Positions 51,869 through 61,100 are shown, counted from the stretch's first letter. The stretch: 64,000 bases of DNA from an uncultured Dokdonia sp. (GCF_947492535.1 NZ_CANLNH010000016.1:1-64000), one strand, 5' to 3'. The notes: generated from the letters alone by a model not told the origin. Numbers and translations are program-made.

Positions 51869-52966
51869 TTATTTTTGATTTTTACGTGCTTCAATACGTT
51901 CTAATGCAACTTTAAGAGCTGCTTGATGTGTTGTAATGTTACTAGTTTCTGCGGTACGCATGATTTCTAGTGTTGTATCATAAATATTTTCTGTCTTACG
52001 GATGATTTCTTGTTTTCCATAATTTTCGAGCTCTGCATATACATTAATAATACCTCCTGCATTAATTAAGAAATCTGGAGCATATACAATCCCTTTTTGC
52101 TGTAATAAAGATCCATGTATATTTTCATCAGCTAGTTGGTTGTTTGCTGCTCCTGCAATTACTTTTGCTTGTATTTTGTTAACTGTTTCATCATTAACAG
52201 TAGCACCTAATGCACAAGGAGCATAGATGTCCATAGGAACGCTATATACATCATCACCTCTATAGATCTCTGCACCGTACTTTTTACTAACCTCCTCTAG
52301 ACGTGCTTCATTAATATCACTTATAATCACATTACCTCCTTCGTTAGTGACATGTTCTACAAGTACTTCTCCTACGTGTCCAATACCTTGTACAAGAACA
52401 GTACGTCCTTCTAAATTATCAGAACCAAATGTATATTTTGAAGCTGCTTTCATTCCCATAAAAACACCATAAGCAGTAATAGGAGAAGGATTTCCTGCGC
52501 CTCCTTTACTTTCTGAAATCCCAGTTACATATGGAGTCACTTCACGTACTAAATCCATATCTGCTGTTTCCATTCCTACGTCTTCAGCAGTAATATATTT
52601 TCCACTAAGAGAATGTACAAACTCTCCAAAACGTTTCATTAATTCTGGTGTCTTCTGAGTTTTGGCATCTCCTATAATAACAGCTTTACCACCACCTAAA
52701 TTAAGACCTGTAATCGCACTCTTGAAAGACATCCCTCTAGATAAACGAAGTACATCATTTAATGCATCCCACTCTGTTGCATAATTCCACATACGGGTAC
52801 CTCCAAGTGCTGGACCTAGAACTGTATTATGTATCCCAATGATTGCTTTTAATCCTGTATCTTTGTCATTGCAAAAAACAATTTGTTCGTGATCATTGAA
52901 AGAAAGCTGTCCAAAAACTGGGTCTGCTTTTTTTAGTTCTTGAGGGGTAAGTATATCTGCAGTCAT
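51869..52966 (-). CDS. Leu/Glu/Phe/Val-type amino-acid dehydrogenase, probably leucine dehydrogenase
   Basis: A 365-aa NAD-dependent amino-acid dehydrogenase that oxidatively deaminates branched-chain amino acids. The catalytic Lys is in NLGGGKAVIIGDAKTQ, the NAD-binding loop in RTVLVQGIGHVGEVLVEHVT, and the pre-Rossmann part has GPALGGTRMWNY. Length and the TAEDVGME segment match leucine dehydrogenase better than glutamate dehydrogenase. It is monocistronic and divergent from the ABC exporter. Confidence 0.92.
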   Translation of the reverse strand: MTADILTPQELKKADPVFGQLSFNDHEQIVFCNDKDTGLKAIIGIHNTVLGPALGGTRMWNYATEWDALNDVLRLSRGMSFKSAITGLNLGGGKAVIIGDAKTQKTPELMKRFGEFVHSLSGKYITAEDVGMETADMDLVREVTPYVTGISESKGGAGNPSPITAYGVFMGMKAASKYTFGSDNLEGRTVLVQGIGHVGEVLVEHVTNEGGNVIISDINEARLEEVSKKYGAEIYRGDDVYSVPMDIYAPCALGATVNDETVNKIQAKVIAGAANNQLADENIHGSLLQQKGIVYAPDFLINAGGIINVYAELENYGKQEIIRKTENIYDTTLEIMRTAETSNITTHQAALKVALERIEARKNQK

Positions 52967-53102
52967 AACTATATTTATAAAGTGAATATTTTATCTTTTT
53001 ACTAAAAAGATCGTGCAAAAATAACGAATAGTTCAATTTGTTGATGCAAAATTGACGTTAAAATGAGAATTTGTTAATAAAATATATGTATTCCATTCAT
53101 AA

Positions 53103-54854
53103 ATGAAAGCCCTTACATCCTTAAACCACTACTTTTTACGCTATAAATGGAGACTGATCATTGGTATTTTTACCATTATTGCTGCACGCTTTTTTGCAGT
53201 TACTGTGGTGACACTTGTAGGTACGTCTGTAGAAATTATAGAAAAATATACTTCAACTAAGATTACCTATACTCAATTTGTTGATGAATTAGAAAACTCT
53301 TTATTACTATTATTAGGAGCTGTTTTTTTATCAGGCTTTTTTACATTTTTAATGCGTCAACTCGTTATTGTTGTCTCTCGCTATATAGAAGCAGATCTTA
53401 AAGATGACATCTATGCTCAATACCAAAGACTATCATTAGGGTTCTATAAAAAAAATAGAACAGGAGATTTAATGAATCGTATTAGTGAAGATGTAGGAAA
53501 GGTACGTATGTATGTAGGACCTGCGATTATGTATATGCTTACAGCCTTAGTGCTGTTTGCGACCGTAATCCCATATATGTATACTACAGCGCCAAGTTTA
53601 ACGCTATATACACTTATCCCCTTACCCATTTTATCTATCGCTATTTATAAATTAAGCCGTGAGATTCATAAACGAAGTACAATCGTTCAAGAATACTTAT
53701 CAAAATTAACAACGTTTACGCAAGAATCATTTAGTGGAATATCTGTCATAAAAGCATATACATTAGAAGGCTATACACATCAGGGGTTTTCGAGATTAAG
53801 TGATGATAGTAAAAATAAAAACCTAGACTTAGTAAAAGTGCAAGCATTCTTTTTTCCATTAATGATTGGACTTATAGGATCTAGTAACTTATTGGTTATA
53901 TATATTGGGGGGAATCAATATATTAATGATCAAATAAAACTAGAAACGCTTGTAGAGTTTATCATGTTTGTAAATATGCTCACCTGGCCCGTCGCTACTG
54001 TAGGGTGGGTTACTTCTATTATAAAAGCAGCCGAAGCATCACAAATAAGGATTAATGAGTTTTTGAAGATTGAACCAGAAATTCAAAATACTATAGAAAC
54101 TTCTACTCCTATTCAAGGACGTATTACATTTGACAATGTGAGTTTTACCTATGAAGACACTAATATTACAGCTCTTAAAAATGTAAGCTTCTCTATTGAA
54201 AAAGGAAAAACATTAGCTATTATTGGACGTACTGGTTCTGGAAAATCGACTATATTGGAACTTATAGGTCGATTATATGATGTGACTTCTGGAGAAATAC
54301 GTATTGACGACACCCCTATTCTCAATATAAATTTAAATGATTTACGTACATCTATAGGATATGTACCTCAAGATGCTTTCTTATTTTCTGATAGCATTAA
54401 AGAAAACATCAAGTTTGGAGCACCAAATGCTACAGATGAAGAAGTAATTACTTATGCAAAAGCTGCTGTCGTTCATCAAAATATCATAGACTTTAAAGAA
54501 ACATATGATACTATTTTAGGAGAACGAGGCATCACACTATCTGGAGGGCAAAAACAACGAGTATCTATTGCTAGAGCACTTATAAATAAACCAAAACTCA
54601 TTCTGCTAGATGATTCTTTGAGTGCTGTTGATACGGAAACTGAGGAACAAATTTTAGAAAATCTTAACATAATTAACAAAGATTCGACTACTATAATCGT
54701 TAGTCATAGAATATCTTCGGCAAAAAATGCAGATCAAATTATAATTCTTGATGAAGGAAAAATAACTCAGCAAGGCACTCATAATCAGCTTATAAAAGAA
54801 GAAGGATATTACAAAGAGTTATATATAAAACAATTAGATGAGAAAGAAATGTAA
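53103..54854 (+). CDS. ABC exporter, fused permease and ATPase
   Basis: A 583-aa half-transporter of the MsbA/LmrA type. Six membrane segments lie in residues 1-320, including the conserved RYIEADLKDDIYAQYQRLSL loop. The nucleotide-binding domain has Walker A AIIGRTGSGKSTILEL, signature ITLSGGQKQRVSIARA, Walker B LILLDDSLSAVDTETEEQ and the H-loop VSHRISSAKNAD. It likely works as a homodimer to export a lipid or hydrophobic compound. The DUF3276 gene follows after 71 bases. Confidence 0.94.
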   Translation: MKALTSLNHYFLRYKWRLIIGIFTIIAARFFAVTVVTLVGTSVEIIEKYTSTKITYTQFVDELENSLLLLLGAVFLSGFFTFLMRQLVIVVSRYIEADLKDDIYAQYQRLSLGFYKKNRTGDLMNRISEDVGKVRMYVGPAIMYMLTALVLFATVIPYMYTTAPSLTLYTLIPLPILSIAIYKLSREIHKRSTIVQEYLSKLTTFTQESFSGISVIKAYTLEGYTHQGFSRLSDDSKNKNLDLVKVQAFFFPLMIGLIGSSNLLVIYIGGNQYINDQIKLETLVEFIMFVNMLTWPVATVGWVTSIIKAAEASQIRINEFLKIEPEIQNTIETSTPIQGRITFDNVSFTYEDTNITALKNVSFSIEKGKTLAIIGRTGSGKSTILELIGRLYDVTSGEIRIDDTPILNINLNDLRTSIGYVPQDAFLFSDSIKENIKFGAPNATDEEVITYAKAAVVHQNIIDFKETYDTILGERGITLSGGQKQRVSIARALINKPKLILLDDSLSAVDTETEEQILENLNIINKDSTTIIVSHRISSAKNADQIIILDEGKITQQGTHNQLIKEEGYYKELYIKQLDEKEM

Positions 54855-54925
54855 AAAAAAATTGGGCGACATTCTTTTTTTTATCATTTTTGAGCAAGGA
54901 ATTACTAAAAAACTAAAACTACAAA

Positions 54926-55324
54926 TTGACTATGGGTGATTATGATTCGAGGGATAATGAAGAAATTTTCTCAAAAGTATTAAGAGCTGGAAGAAGAACA
55001 TATTTCTTTGATGTACGTTCTACAAAAGCAGGAGATTATTATTTAACCATTACAGAAAGTAAAAAGTTTACAAATGATGATGGTTCATTTCACTTTAAAA
55101 AGCACAAAATTTATCTTTATAAGGAAGATTTTTCTGGATTTACAGATATCTTAAATGAAATGACTTCATATATCCTTCAAGAAAAAGGAGAAGAAGTGAT
55201 CAGTGATCGCCATCAAAGTAATTATCAACGCACTGAAGCTGTAGAAGATAATGATGGAACTACAGATGAAGCAGATGCTCCTAATGCAGAAAGCTTTACT
55301 AATGTAAATTTTGAAGATATATAA
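54926..55324 (+). CDS. DUF3276 / PUR-domain nucleic-acid-binding protein
   Basis: A 132-aa protein of the DUF3276 family, restricted largely to Bacteroidota and spirochaetes and related to the PUR single-strand nucleic-acid-binding domain. The core is EEIFSKVLRAGRRTYFFDVR, then DYYLTITESKKFTNDDGSFH and KHKIYLYKEDFSGF. The acidic C-terminal tail (TTDEADAPNAESFTNVNFED) is variable. A role in RNA or DNA binding is inferred from the family. A strong terminator follows. Confidence 0.93.
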   Translation: MTMGDYDSRDNEEIFSKVLRAGRRTYFFDVRSTKAGDYYLTITESKKFTNDDGSFHFKKHKIYLYKEDFSGFTDILNEMTSYILQEKGEEVISDRHQSNYQRTEAVEDNDGTTDEADAPNAESFTNVNFEDI

Positions 55325-55347
55325 ATAGATCTTTAGAAAATAAAATC

Positions 55348-55379
55348 AAAAAAGCCTATCAATTATGATAGGCTTTTTT
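55348..55379 (+). terminator. Rho-independent terminator
   Basis: AAAAAAGCCTATCA and TGATAGGCTTTTTT form a 14-bp stem with a 4-base loop, 23 bases after the DUF3276 stop. Confidence 0.95.
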
Positions 55380-55525
55380 GATTAAAATAGTCAATCTCTT
55401 TTTTTAAGAGAATATACTTGTTAAAAGCATTCTAAACTTTACAATACACAGGGTTTTTTAGCTTATTTTTAACGTCTCTGGAATAAACCAAACTAATAAC
55501 TCACTAATAACAAACCAAATACGTT

Positions 55526-58039
55526 ATGCGTTTACTTTACGTTTTTCTATTTTTAACAATTACTTCATCATTTGCTCAAACTGGCAACGTAGATATGTCT
55601 TATTATTTACCACAAGATGTATCGTATAATAAAGAAATTCCCACACCCGAAAGTGTGATTGGATTTGTACCAGGAGAATGGCATGTAAGTCATGATAAAT
55701 TATCTGAGTATATGCGTACACTAGCAGCCGCTAGTGATCGTATTACTATCGAAAATAGAGGATCTACTTTTGAAGGAAGACCTATTTTATTACTTACCAT
55801 TACATCTCCTTCTAATCATACTCGTATTGAAGACATACGTAAAGAACATGTAAAGCTTACAGAAAGTGGAAGTTCATCACTCAGCACTTCAAATATGCCA
55901 ATTGTAGTATACCAAGGTTTATCTATACACGGTAACGAGCCTTCTGGCGCAAATGCTGGTTTAGTAGCTGCTTATTATCTAGCTGCTGCTCAAGGGGCAA
56001 AAATAGATGCATTACTAGAAAACACCGTCATCTTATTTGATCCTTCCTTTAATCCTGATGGATTGCAACGTTTTGCATATTGGGCAAATACTAATAAAAG
56101 TATTAATATCAATGCAGATCCCCAAGATCGTGAGTATAGTGAAGTATGGCCTGGAGGACGTACCAATCACTACTGGTTTGATATGAACCGTGATTGGTTA
56201 CCCGTACAATTACCAGAATCTAGAGCACGTATTAAAACATTTCACCATTGGTATCCTAATATTTTGACAGACCATCATGAGATGGGAAGTAATGCGACCT
56301 TCTTTTTCCAACCAGGCATACAATCTCGTACACATCCACTAACACCAAAATTAAATCAAGAACTCACAAAAAAGATAGGAAACTACCATGCAAAAGCATT
56401 AGATAAAATAGGAAGTCTATACTATACTGAGGAAAGCTTTGATGACTTCTATTATGGTAAAGGTTCTACTTTCCCTGATATTAATGGAGGAATTGGAATT
56501 TTATTCGAACAAGCAAGCTCTAGAGGTCACGCCCAAGAAACAGATAATGGACTTTTAGAATTTCCATTTACGATCAGAAATCAATTTACAGCGATGCTAT
56601 CTACACTAGAAGCTTCGCAAGGAATGCGTGCAGAATTATTAGACTATCAAAGAGATTTCTTTAATAAAGCGCGTAGTGAATCTAAAGGTGGAGCTTATGC
56701 ATTTGGAAGTGAAAAAGACGCCGCTAGTGCCTATCACCTTGCTGAAATATTAAAAAGACACAAGGTAGAAATACATGAAGTAAGTAATAGCTTTCGCGAA
56801 AGCGGAAAAGAATACAAAAAAGGATATAGCTACATTGTGCCTAAGAACCAACGTCAGAGTAGACTCATAAAGGCTATGTTTGAAAAACGAACGAAGTTTC
56901 AGGACAGTTTATTTTATGATATCTCTGCATGGTCATTTCCATTGGCTTTCGGGTTAAACATCACCGAAAACGCCTCTACTTCTAATGCAGGGCCTGCGAT
57001 TCAAGAATTACAAAAACGTACACCAAATGCTGTAAATAGAAGTACCTACGGATACTTAATGGAATGGCATGAATACTATACGCCTAAAGTACTTAATAAA
57101 ATCTTAAATGCTGGCTTACGTGCTAAAGTAGGTATGAAACAATTTAGTCTGGAAGGAAAGTCATATGACTACGGAACTATTCTAATCCCTGTTCAAAATC
57201 AAAAAATGGATGCTCAGGAATTAAATGCATTTTTAAGTAATCTTTCAAAGGAAACAACTATTGATATTACTGCGGTAGGTACAGGACTTACAGAAGGTAT
57301 AGATTTAGGAAGTAATCAGTTTAGAGCAATAGAACCTGCGCAAGTAGCTATTATTGTAGGTGATAGAGTAAATCCATACGATGCTGGAGAAATCTGGCAC
57401 TTATTTGACACACGCTACGATATGAAAATCACAAAGCTTAATGTGACAAATTTAAACAGAGCAGATTTAAGTCGCTATACAGACATTATTGTACCTGCAT
57501 CTTACGGTAATTCATTAGATAAATCAAAAACTGAAAAACTAAAAAGCTGGGTAAGAAATGGTGGTACACTTATAGGATACCGTAATGCTGCTAACTGGAT
57601 GAAAAGAAACGAAATGCTTAACATTAATTTTGAGAAAACAAAAAACCCAGCAAAAGCTGTCAGTTTTGAGCAACGTGGTGATTTTAATGGTGCGCAGGTA
57701 ATAGGAGGTGCAATTTTTGAAGCAAAGCAAGATCGCTCTCACCCAGTAAACTTTGGATATGAAGATGATCGTATTTCGATGTTTAGAAATACAACCATTT
57801 TTATACAACCAGATTCTACGAGTTACAGAAATCCAATTCAGTACACAAAAAATCCATTACAATCTGGATATATTAGTAAAATCAACCTAAAAGCAATTTC
57901 TGAAACAAGACCATTTGTACATCAAGGGTCTGGAAGAGGAAAAATTATCTTATTTACAGATAATACTAACTTTAGAGCCTTTTGGTATGGAACCAATAAA
58001 CTCCTGATGAATGCGATCTTTTTTGGAAGTGAAATGTAA
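55526..58039 (+). CDS. Exported M14-family zinc carboxypeptidase
   Basis: An 837-aa secreted metallocarboxypeptidase. The signal peptide is MRLLYVFLFLTITSSFAQ. The zinc site is HxxE in YQGLSIHGNEPSGANAG and a later His in ILTDHHEMGSNATFFF; the substrate-side Arg/Asn pattern (WFDMNRDWLP) follows. The catalytic Glu of the M14 family is expected near GGIGILFEQASSRGH. The C-terminal 350 residues resemble a class-I glutamine-amidotransferase-like fold (VAIIVGDRVNPYDAGEIWHL, then DIIVPASYGN). This domain combination is common in flavobacterial exported M14 enzymes. A CTTTCGCGAAAG copy at 56789-56806 encodes NSFRESG. Confidence 0.92.
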   Translation: MRLLYVFLFLTITSSFAQTGNVDMSYYLPQDVSYNKEIPTPESVIGFVPGEWHVSHDKLSEYMRTLAAASDRITIENRGSTFEGRPILLLTITSPSNHTRIEDIRKEHVKLTESGSSSLSTSNMPIVVYQGLSIHGNEPSGANAGLVAAYYLAAAQGAKIDALLENTVILFDPSFNPDGLQRFAYWANTNKSININADPQDREYSEVWPGGRTNHYWFDMNRDWLPVQLPESRARIKTFHHWYPNILTDHHEMGSNATFFFQPGIQSRTHPLTPKLNQELTKKIGNYHAKALDKIGSLYYTEESFDDFYYGKGSTFPDINGGIGILFEQASSRGHAQETDNGLLEFPFTIRNQFTAMLSTLEASQGMRAELLDYQRDFFNKARSESKGGAYAFGSEKDAASAYHLAEILKRHKVEIHEVSNSFRESGKEYKKGYSYIVPKNQRQSRLIKAMFEKRTKFQDSLFYDISAWSFPLAFGLNITENASTSNAGPAIQELQKRTPNAVNRSTYGYLMEWHEYYTPKVLNKILNAGLRAKVGMKQFSLEGKSYDYGTILIPVQNQKMDAQELNAFLSNLSKETTIDITAVGTGLTEGIDLGSNQFRAIEPAQVAIIVGDRVNPYDAGEIWHLFDTRYDMKITKLNVTNLNRADLSRYTDIIVPASYGNSLDKSKTEKLKSWVRNGGTLIGYRNAANWMKRNEMLNINFEKTKNPAKAVSFEQRGDFNGAQVIGGAIFEAKQDRSHPVNFGYEDDRISMFRNTTIFIQPDSTSYRNPIQYTKNPLQSGYISKINLKAISETRPFVHQGSGRGKIILFTDNTNFRAFWYGTNKLLMNAIFFGSEM

Positions 58040-58048
58040 ATTACAACC

Positions 58049-58537
58049 ATGCCTACTAGTACGCCTAGATTTCCAGTACATATCACAGGAACTCATGGAA
58101 TAGTGATTCCTGAAGAATACGCTATTCCATTCCTAGAAACTGGTCAAAAACGCGTGCAGATTAAAGCATTTTTTAAAGAAAATAGTTTTGATTTTCATGG
58201 AGCTATACAGAAATATCAAGGACAATACTTTATCAGTTTTGGAAAACGGTATCAAAAAGAATTAGGCGTATTCCCAACAGATTTTTTCGAATTCCAATTA
58301 CTCGAAAATACCACAGAATATGGAGTCGAAATTCCTGATACAATGAAAGAAGTGATGGATAGCGATCCTGAAGGTCTTTCCTATTTTAAGAAACTTACAG
58401 ATGGAAGAAAAAGAGGCCTCATCTATTATGTAAAGCGTTTTAAAAACGAACAGACACAAGTAGATAAGTCACTCATGATTTTTGAAAACCTAAAACGAGG
58501 TATTACAGACCCCAGAGAATTAATCAAACCACTATAG
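58049..58537 (+). CDS. DUF1905 / YdeI-OmdA family protein
   Basis: A 162-aa protein combining a DUF1905-like beta-barrel (residues 1-95: HITGTHGIVIPEEYAIPFLE, then QYFISFGKRYQKELGVFPTD) and the OmdA-type helical tail (DPEGLSYFKKLTDGRKRGLI, then YYVKRFKNEQTQVDKSLMIF). OmdA proteins have been linked to bacteriocin or peptide resistance, but biochemistry is lacking. It starts nine bases after the M14 gene and is probably co-transcribed with it. A second family member lies at 60351. Confidence 0.85.
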   Translation: MPTSTPRFPVHITGTHGIVIPEEYAIPFLETGQKRVQIKAFFKENSFDFHGAIQKYQGQYFISFGKRYQKELGVFPTDFFEFQLLENTTEYGVEIPDTMKEVMDSDPEGLSYFKKLTDGRKRGLIYYVKRFKNEQTQVDKSLMIFENLKRGITDPRELIKPL

Positions 58538-58618
58538 CAAGATACTTTGGCATCAATAGAAAAACCTGTATATTAGAGTCTGTTTTAAAACCTAATCATT
58601 AATATCAAAATAAATCCC

Positions 58619-59209
58619 ATGAAAACAAAATATATAGCTACTGCTATAATCGCTATAGCCTTAGTCGCAAGCTGTAAAAATGATACTAAAACTACTGAAA
58701 AAGAGGTCGTAAAAGAAGTTGAAAAGGAAGTAAAAAAAGTAGAGGAAGAAGTCGTCGTAAAAAGAGTTAAAATGGCCTTAGAATCAAAAAGTGATAGTAA
58801 GGCAACAGGTAGTGTTCTTTTTGAAGAATCTAATGGTACTGTAAAAATGACTGCTGCGATACATGGTTTATCTGAAGGGACACATGCAATTCATATTCAC
58901 GCCAAAGCAGATTGCTCTTCTGCCGATGGAAAATCTACAGGAGGTCACTGGAACCCTACCGCTCAACCACATGGAGCATGGGGAGCAGAAGAAGGATATC
59001 ACAAAGGAGATATTGGAAACTTTGAAGCCGATGAAAAAGGAAACGGTCAAAAAGAATTTTCTACAGACGAATGGTGTATCGGTTGCGGAGATGAAAAGAA
59101 AGATATTCTCGGAAAAGCAATTATTGTTCACCAAGGAGTTGATGATTTTACATCACAACCTAGTGGAGCCGCTGGAAAACGCATAAGCTGTGGAGGAATT
59201 ATTATGTAA
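58619..59209 (+). CDS. sodC: Cu/Zn superoxide dismutase, lipoprotein
   Basis: A 196-aa secreted superoxide dismutase. A lipoprotein signal (IIAIALVASCKNDT; Cys at about 20) is followed by a 30-residue Glu/Lys/Val coil. The SOD fold then starts at about residue 55. Copper/zinc ligands are visible in GTHAIHIHAKADCSS, STGGHWNPTAQPHG and IGNFEADEKGNGQ. The late IIVHQGVDDFTSQPSGAAGK with its conserved Arg-containing ISCGGIIM end follows. Position on the cell surface or in the periplasm protects against external superoxide. A terminator follows. Confidence 0.95.
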   Translation: MKTKYIATAIIAIALVASCKNDTKTTEKEVVKEVEKEVKKVEEEVVVKRVKMALESKSDSKATGSVLFEESNGTVKMTAAIHGLSEGTHAIHIHAKADCSSADGKSTGGHWNPTAQPHGAWGAEEGYHKGDIGNFEADEKGNGQKEFSTDEWCIGCGDEKKDILGKAIIVHQGVDDFTSQPSGAAGKRISCGGIIM

Positions 59210-59233
59210 ATTCAATCATACTATAAATAATAC

Positions 59234-59275
59234 AAAAGCCTTAACACTATAGATATATTGTTAAGGCTTTTCTTT
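59234..59275 (+). terminator. Rho-independent terminator
   Basis: AAAAGCCTTAAC (59234-59245) pairs with GTTAAGGCTTTT (59260-59271) and is followed by CTTTTT. It lies 24 bases after the superoxide dismutase stop. Confidence 0.88.
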
Positions 59276-59307
59276 TTAACCCGCTTTATGTATCTTGATA
59301 TCTGATT

Positions 59308-59787
59308 ATGAAATACTTCTTTTTAATATGGTTTGGTCTCTCTCTATTTGTATACAATCTCAATGAATCTTCTATACCAGCTGTAACAAAAGGAAAACAA
59401 CATCGCTATTTCCCAAAAGAGCTTACCCAGAAAGGTATCTATTTAGGAATGACATTAAGAAAGCTCAGTAAAAAAAACAAAGAAGCACTTCCGCCAAATA
59501 CAACCTCTCCTTTTAAGATAGAAGTAGTAGAACCGTCTACCACAGATGATATTGTATCATATACCTATTTATTTACAAAATCAGAAGAACCCCTACTCTA
59601 TCAAATAATTATAAATTACGCTTCTATGGAAGGTGTACACGATAGAGCTGTAGCATTATTAGGAGCACCAAATCATCAAGGAGAATGGCGTATTGAACCT
59701 GAAATAATAAAAGAAGACTTTGAAATGGGAATATGGACTTTTGGTCAAAAATGGGTATACAGCAGTACCCTTGAAGGAGGTGAATGA
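59308..59787 (+). CDS. Exported hypothetical protein, 159 aa
   Basis: A small protein with a likely N-terminal signal (MKYFFLIWFGLSLFVYNLNE). The mature part contains GIYLGMTLRKLSKKNKEALP, a SmpA/BamE-like 'G-x-x-x-G-M' start, and a beta-hairpin region ending in GIWTFGQKWVYSST. The resemblance to BamE-type folds is weak. It is followed after 30 bases by the membrane gene at 59818 and may form a short operon with it and the OmdA-family gene. Confidence 0.6.
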   Translation: MKYFFLIWFGLSLFVYNLNESSIPAVTKGKQHRYFPKELTQKGIYLGMTLRKLSKKNKEALPPNTTSPFKIEVVEPSTTDDIVSYTYLFTKSEEPLLYQIIINYASMEGVHDRAVALLGAPNHQGEWRIEPEIIKEDFEMGIWTFGQKWVYSSTLEGGE

Positions 59788-59817
59788 GAAAAAGGATTTT
59801 CTAATTAAAAATATAAG

Positions 59818-60348
59818 ATGACGCTTATTACCACTTGGTTTATCAATCTAGTATTACTTCCCGGTAGAATGCTACACACCATACTGACAAAACACCTTGC
59901 AGATCGGTATGATCTACAAGTATACACGATTAATTATCTAGAAATAGCATCAGATAGATCCCAAATAATATATGAATCCCCTACTACATTAAAAGAAAAA
60001 TATGTACTCGGATTAGGGCCTTTTTTCATATTAAACGGTATTGCGATAAGTCTTTATTATCTTGCGCTTACTGCAGACAACACTACACTATTCTTACTAT
60101 TTGCATATACAGGAATAGCTGCTTCATATGCTTCATTTCCGACTCCAGAAATTTCATATGAACTTTGGAAAGCAACCCTACAAGAAATTAAAAAAGGAGA
60201 AATACTCGCTATTATCTTCCTTATCCCCATCGCAATTATTAATTTCATAAAGATATTCTCCATACTTAGTATAGAGTTTTTATTTGCCATAGGATTACTC
60301 ATTTGGGTTTCTATAGAAATGAATACAAATCCTTTCGACAAACAATAG
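59818..60348 (+). CDS. Integral membrane protein, possibly a degenerate membrane metalloprotease
   Basis: A 176-aa protein with four predicted membrane segments. Its start INLVLLPGRMLHTILTKHLA recalls the 'PG-x-x-x-HE' start of certain small M50-like membrane metalloproteases. The following YESPTTLKEKYVLGLGPFFI and LNGIAISLYY parallel their second conserved region. The catalytic Glu is replaced (HT, not HE) and the second His is absent, so it is presumably not a protease. The link to M50-like proteins is a weak inference. The next gene starts two bases after its stop. Confidence 0.5.
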   Translation: MTLITTWFINLVLLPGRMLHTILTKHLADRYDLQVYTINYLEIASDRSQIIYESPTTLKEKYVLGLGPFFILNGIAISLYYLALTADNTTLFLLFAYTGIAASYASFPTPEISYELWKATLQEIKKGEILAIIFLIPIAIINFIKIFSILSIEFLFAIGLLIWVSIEMNTNPFDKQ

Positions 60349-60350
60349 AT

Positions 60351-60947
60351 ATGAATACAATTCCAGAATTATATTTTCCACGAGATATAGAATGGCGAGC
60401 ATGGTTACACGAAAACCATGCTACAACGAAAGGCATTTATTTGATCTTTTATAAAGTAGACACAAAAGTCCCAAGCATGCGTTGGGAAGAAGCCGTCAAG
60501 GTAGCCCTATGTTATGGTTGGATAGATAGTACTGTCAAAAGTTTAGGAGATGGAAAACGAAGGCAATATTTCTGTCCTCGTAAACCTAAGAGTGTCTGGA
60601 GTAAACTGAATAAAACCTATATCATCAACCTCGAAAAACAAGGGCTTATCCATGAAAGCGGTAAACTTATTATAGCTGAGGCAAAAAAAAATGGCTCTTG
60701 GACAACATTAGATGGTCCAGAAAACGGTATCATTCCAGAAAATTTACAAAAGGCATTCGATCAAAACTCTGTTGCTTTTGAAAACTATCAAAACTTTGCA
60801 CCTAGCTACCGTAAGAGTTATTTATACTGGTTGAAGCAAGCAAAACGCGAAGAAACCCAGCAAAAAAGAATACAAGAAATTATTCGCCTCTGTGAAGCAA
60901 ACGAGAAATCCCGAGACGGTGGTGGCTGGGGGCGAAAAAAGAAATAA
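60351..60947 (+). CDS. YdeI/OmdA family protein
   Basis: A 198-aa protein of the YdeI/OmpD-associated (OmdA) family. Features seen are PRDIEWRAWLHENHATTKGI, MRWEEAVKVALCYGWIDSTV, KRRQYFCPRKPKSVWSKLNK and a helical tail with FAPSYRKSYLYWLKQAKREE. An upstream TTG start in frame overlaps the preceding gene and is less likely than the ATG at 60351. The family is associated with bacteriocin/peptide tolerance by annotation only. It is a distant relative of the 58049 gene over the tail. Confidence 0.86.
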   Translation: MNTIPELYFPRDIEWRAWLHENHATTKGIYLIFYKVDTKVPSMRWEEAVKVALCYGWIDSTVKSLGDGKRRQYFCPRKPKSVWSKLNKTYIINLEKQGLIHESGKLIIAEAKKNGSWTTLDGPENGIIPENLQKAFDQNSVAFENYQNFAPSYRKSYLYWLKQAKREETQQKRIQEIIRLCEANEKSRDGGGWGRKKK

Positions 60948-60986
60948 CTACTTAATAAAAATTGAGATAATACTAAATAAAATTTC

Positions 60987-61038
60987 CGCTTTCGGCACAG
61001 CCGAAGTTTATACTGAGCTTAGTCGAAGTCCGAAAGCG
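60987..61038. repeat. CTTTCGCGAAAG palindrome split by a 36-bp insertion
   Basis: The left arm CGCTTTCG (60987-60994) and right arm CGAAAGCG (61031-61038) are intact. Exactly at the centre sit 36 bases reading GCACAGCCGAAGTTTATACT and then GAGCTTAGTCGAAGTC. The insert contains a shorter repeated word (CCGAAG/TCGAAG) and resembles a second common flavobacterial intergenic repeat. Confidence 0.8.
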
Positions 61039-61065
61039 TACACAAAACGAATACCCGCTATGAGA

Positions 61066-61083
61066 TTTCCACCTTCGTGGAAA
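61066..61083. repeat. Second palindrome family, reversed copy
   Basis: TTTCCAC-CTTC-GTGGAAA is a perfect 7-bp hairpin in the reverse orientation of the copies at 30635-30652 and 35280-35297 (which end AAATCTCAT; here ATGAGATTT leads). It overlaps the in-frame GTG at 61077, which argues against that start for the amidohydrolase. Confidence 0.85.
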
Positions 61084-61100
61084 TGAAAAGAATAATACAG

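Noticed and set aside
61077-61100. GTG or ATG starts upstream of the first amidohydrolase
   Set aside because: They lie in or at the edge of a palindromic repeat and would put charged residues before the signal peptide; the ATG at 61101 gives a clean signal.
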